From: Bacillota bacterium
Lineage (GTDB): Bacteria > Bacillota > Clostridia > Oscillospirales > Acutalibacteraceae
Assembly: GCA_023412715.1 (NCBI GenBank)
Contig: JAEZCC010000030.1
Coordinates: 1-7,078, forward strand
Reading direction: 5' to 3'
Length of the DNA: 7,078 nt
The position numbers were made by a program, and so were the translations under genes. Under the pieces are notes generated by a model. It searched no databases, had not been told where the DNA came from, and saw only the letters and a program-made list of their open reading frames with translations. Positions 5,528-7,078 of the stretch are shown here, one piece after another (positions within the stretch are counted from its first letter, which is position 1; the number at the start of each line of letters is the position of its first letter).

Positions 5528-6967
5528 ATGATGAAGACAATGCAAAGACTCGGCAAATCCCTGATGCTTCCGGTTGCCTGCTTGCCCGTGGCGGCACTTT
5601 TCTTGGGCATAGGCTACTGGATTGACCCCACCGGGTGGGGCGCAAACAATGTGGTTGCGGCATTCCTGATCACGGCGGGCGGCGCGCTGATCAACAACAT
5701 CGCGATCCTGTTCGCCATCGGCATTTCGATCGGCATGTCAAGGGAGAGCGACGGCACGGCGGCACTGGCCGGCCTCGTATCCTGGCTGATGACGCAGGCC
5801 CTGCTTGCGCCGGCCTCCGTTTCAATGCTCAGGCATATCAAGGTTGAGCAGGTCGACGCGGCTTTCGGCAAAACCAACAACGTGTTCATCGGCATCATCT
5901 GCGGCCTGATCGGTGCCTGGTGCTACAACAAGTTCCATGATTCGAAGCTGCCGGACGCGTTGGCTTTCTTCAGCGGCAAGCGCAGCGTGGCGATTATGGC
6001 AGGCGCCATCTCCATCCTCACTTCCGCAGTCCTGTTCTTTGTATGGCCGGTCGTGTACGAAGCGCTGGTTTCGTTCGGCAAAGCAATCCTCAGCCTGGGC
6101 GCCTGGGGCGCCGCGCTTTACGGCTTCTTCAACCGCCTGCTCATTCCGTTCGGTCTGCACCATGCTCTGAACGCCGTGTTCTGGTTTGATACCGCCGGTG
6201 TGAACGACCTCGGCAACTTCTGGTCCGGCAAAGGTACATACGGCGTCACCGGACAGTATATGACCGGTTTCTTCCCGATTATGATGTTCGGCCTTCCCGG
6301 CGCTGCTCTTGCCATGTACCATACGGCCAAAACGGAAAAGAAAAAGATTGCCTACGGCCTTCTTTTCTCCGCCGCCCTTACCGCTTTTATCACGGGCGTG
6401 ACGGAGCCGATCGAATTCTCGTTTATGTTCCTCGCTCCCGGACTGTACGTTGTGCATGCGGCTCTGACGGCTGTTTCCATGGGCGTCATGACCCTGCTGC
6501 CGATCCGTGCGGGCTTTAACTTCAGCGGCGGCATGATCGACCTGATCCTGGGCGCCAAGGCTCCTATGGCGGAGAATCCGTGGCTGATTATTCCTATCGG
6601 CCTGATTTTCTTCTTCCTCTATTATGTCATATTCCGCTTTATCATCGTTAAGTTCAATCTTAAGACGCCCGGCCGTGAAGACGACGACTATGAGACAGTG
6701 GACAAGGACGTTACGCTCAGCAGCAGCGATTACGCGGGCGTAGCGGCCAGAGTTCTGGAAGGTCTCGGCGGCAAGGACAATATCAAAGATTTTGACAGCT
6801 GCATTACCCGTCTGCGCGTTGAAATCAAGGATTATACGGCCGTCAACGAGAAGGTCATCAAATCTGCCGGAGTCGCCGGCGTGATCCGTCCCGGCAAGAC
6901 GAGTGTCCAGGTCGTCGTAGGGACGCAGGTACAGCACGTTGCCGACGAGATGAAGAAACTTCTGTGA
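5528..6967 (+). CDS. nagE: PTS EIIBC permease, N-acetylglucosamine (NagE) type
   Basis: A 479-residue membrane permease that imports a sugar while phosphorylating it. The EIIC domain covers about 1-378 and has about ten hydrophobic segments. It holds GLHHALNAVFWFDTAG (209-224), which resembles the N-acetylglucosamine branch more than the glucose branch, FFPIMMFGLPGAALAMYH (248-265), and the sugar-site loop GVTEPIEF (290-297). An acidic linker (PGREDDDYETVDKD, 381-394) leads to the EIIB domain (about 400-479), with the phosphorylated Cys425 in DFDSCITRLRVEI. Unlike E. coli NagE there is no C-terminal EIIA domain, so the EIIA encoded at 3001-3486 must supply phosphate. The stop codon at 6965-6967 closes a complete gene. 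Substrate choice is inferred from motifs; glucose, glucosamine or a related hexose remain possible. Its EIIB is also the likely inhibitor of the LicT protein when sugar is absent. Confidence 0.93.
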   Translation: MMKTMQRLGKSLMLPVACLPVAALFLGIGYWIDPTGWGANNVVAAFLITAGGALINNIAILFAIGISIGMSRESDGTAALAGLVSWLMTQALLAPASVSMLRHIKVEQVDAAFGKTNNVFIGIICGLIGAWCYNKFHDSKLPDALAFFSGKRSVAIMAGAISILTSAVLFFVWPVVYEALVSFGKAILSLGAWGAALYGFFNRLLIPFGLHHALNAVFWFDTAGVNDLGNFWSGKGTYGVTGQYMTGFFPIMMFGLPGAALAMYHTAKTEKKKIAYGLLFSAALTAFITGVTEPIEFSFMFLAPGLYVVHAALTAVSMGVMTLLPIRAGFNFSGGMIDLILGAKAPMAENPWLIIPIGLIFFFLYYVIFRFIIVKFNLKTPGREDDDYETVDKDVTLSSSDYAGVAARVLEGLGGKDNIKDFDSCITRLRVEIKDYTAVNEKVIKSAGVAGVIRPGKTSVQVVVGTQVQHVADEMKKLL

Positions 6968-7036
6968 CACGGCGTGAAACCTGACAATAAGAGATTATCT
7001 CCCTTTTGATTTCCCCAGTACGGATTTCTGAGAAGA

Positions 7037-7052
7037 GGGGGGGGGGGGGGGG
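7037..7052 (+). repeat. Run of 16 G, probable assembly artefact
   Basis: An uninterrupted G tract is followed by G-rich sequence to the window end (7053-7078). It is unlike the rest of the window and is consistent with poly-G read error at a contig end. Bases 6968-7036 show no gene and no convincing terminator for the operon. Confidence 0.7.
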
Positions 7053-7078
7053 AGACAGGGCGCCGCGGGGGTGAGGGG

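Noticed and set aside
5822..6970. Minus-strand open frame of 382 codons
   Set aside because: It is antisense to the EIIBC gene, polar and Glu/His/Arg-rich without any known domain, as expected when hydrophobic codons are read in reverse.
6968..7036. GAGATTATCTC palindrome and TTTT after the EIIBC gene, as a terminator
   Set aside because: The stem is only 5 bp of AT-rich pairs around a single base and is not followed directly by a T run, so it does not support a terminator.

Overview
This window of about 7.1 kb looks like a chromosomal segment from a moderately GC-rich Clostridia-type Firmicute, plausibly Oscillospiraceae/Ruminococcaceae. The grounds are an RNA antiterminator of the LicT/BglG type with its RNA target, a Gram-positive style PTS, sigma-A promoters with 17-bp spacers, strong AGGAGG-like ribosome binding sites, and an IS200/IS605-type element end of the sort common in clostridia. 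The taxonomic placement is inference; no marker gene is present.

Layout, left to right. Bases 1 to about 126 carry three close hairpins that look like the right end of an IS200/IS605 (TnpB-type) element, whose protein-coding part would lie to the left of the window. Next come a strong GC-rich inverted repeat (187-233) and a minus-strand two-gene unit read from 1670 down to 290: an uncharacterised TIM-barrel-like protein of the DUF7916 type, followed 13 bp later by a GNAT acetyltransferase. A 445-bp divergent intergenic region (1671-2115) holds a promoter for each direction. On the plus strand it also holds a LicT-type ribonucleic antiterminator (RAT) overlapping an intrinsic terminator. From 2116 to 6967 a plus-strand operon runs licT, EIIA(Glc)-type crr, ptsI (Enzyme I), an HPr gene, and a NagE-like EIIBC permease. 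The last 111 bases have no gene and include a run of 16 G, probably a contig-end artefact.

How it works together. The five plus-strand genes encode a complete phosphorelay: PEP to Enzyme I (His188), HPr (His15), EIIA (His81), the EIIB domain (Cys425), and finally sugar entering through EIIC, most likely N-acetylglucosamine or a related hexose. LicT should be held inactive or active by PTS phosphorylation of its PRD histidines. When active it would bind the RAT in its own leader and allow read-through, giving sugar-induced autoregulation of the whole set. The HPr has Arg instead of Ser at position 46, so it should not be a substrate of HPr kinase. The divergent TIM-barrel/GNAT pair has no assigned substrate; its position suggests, but does not prove, a link to the same sugar.
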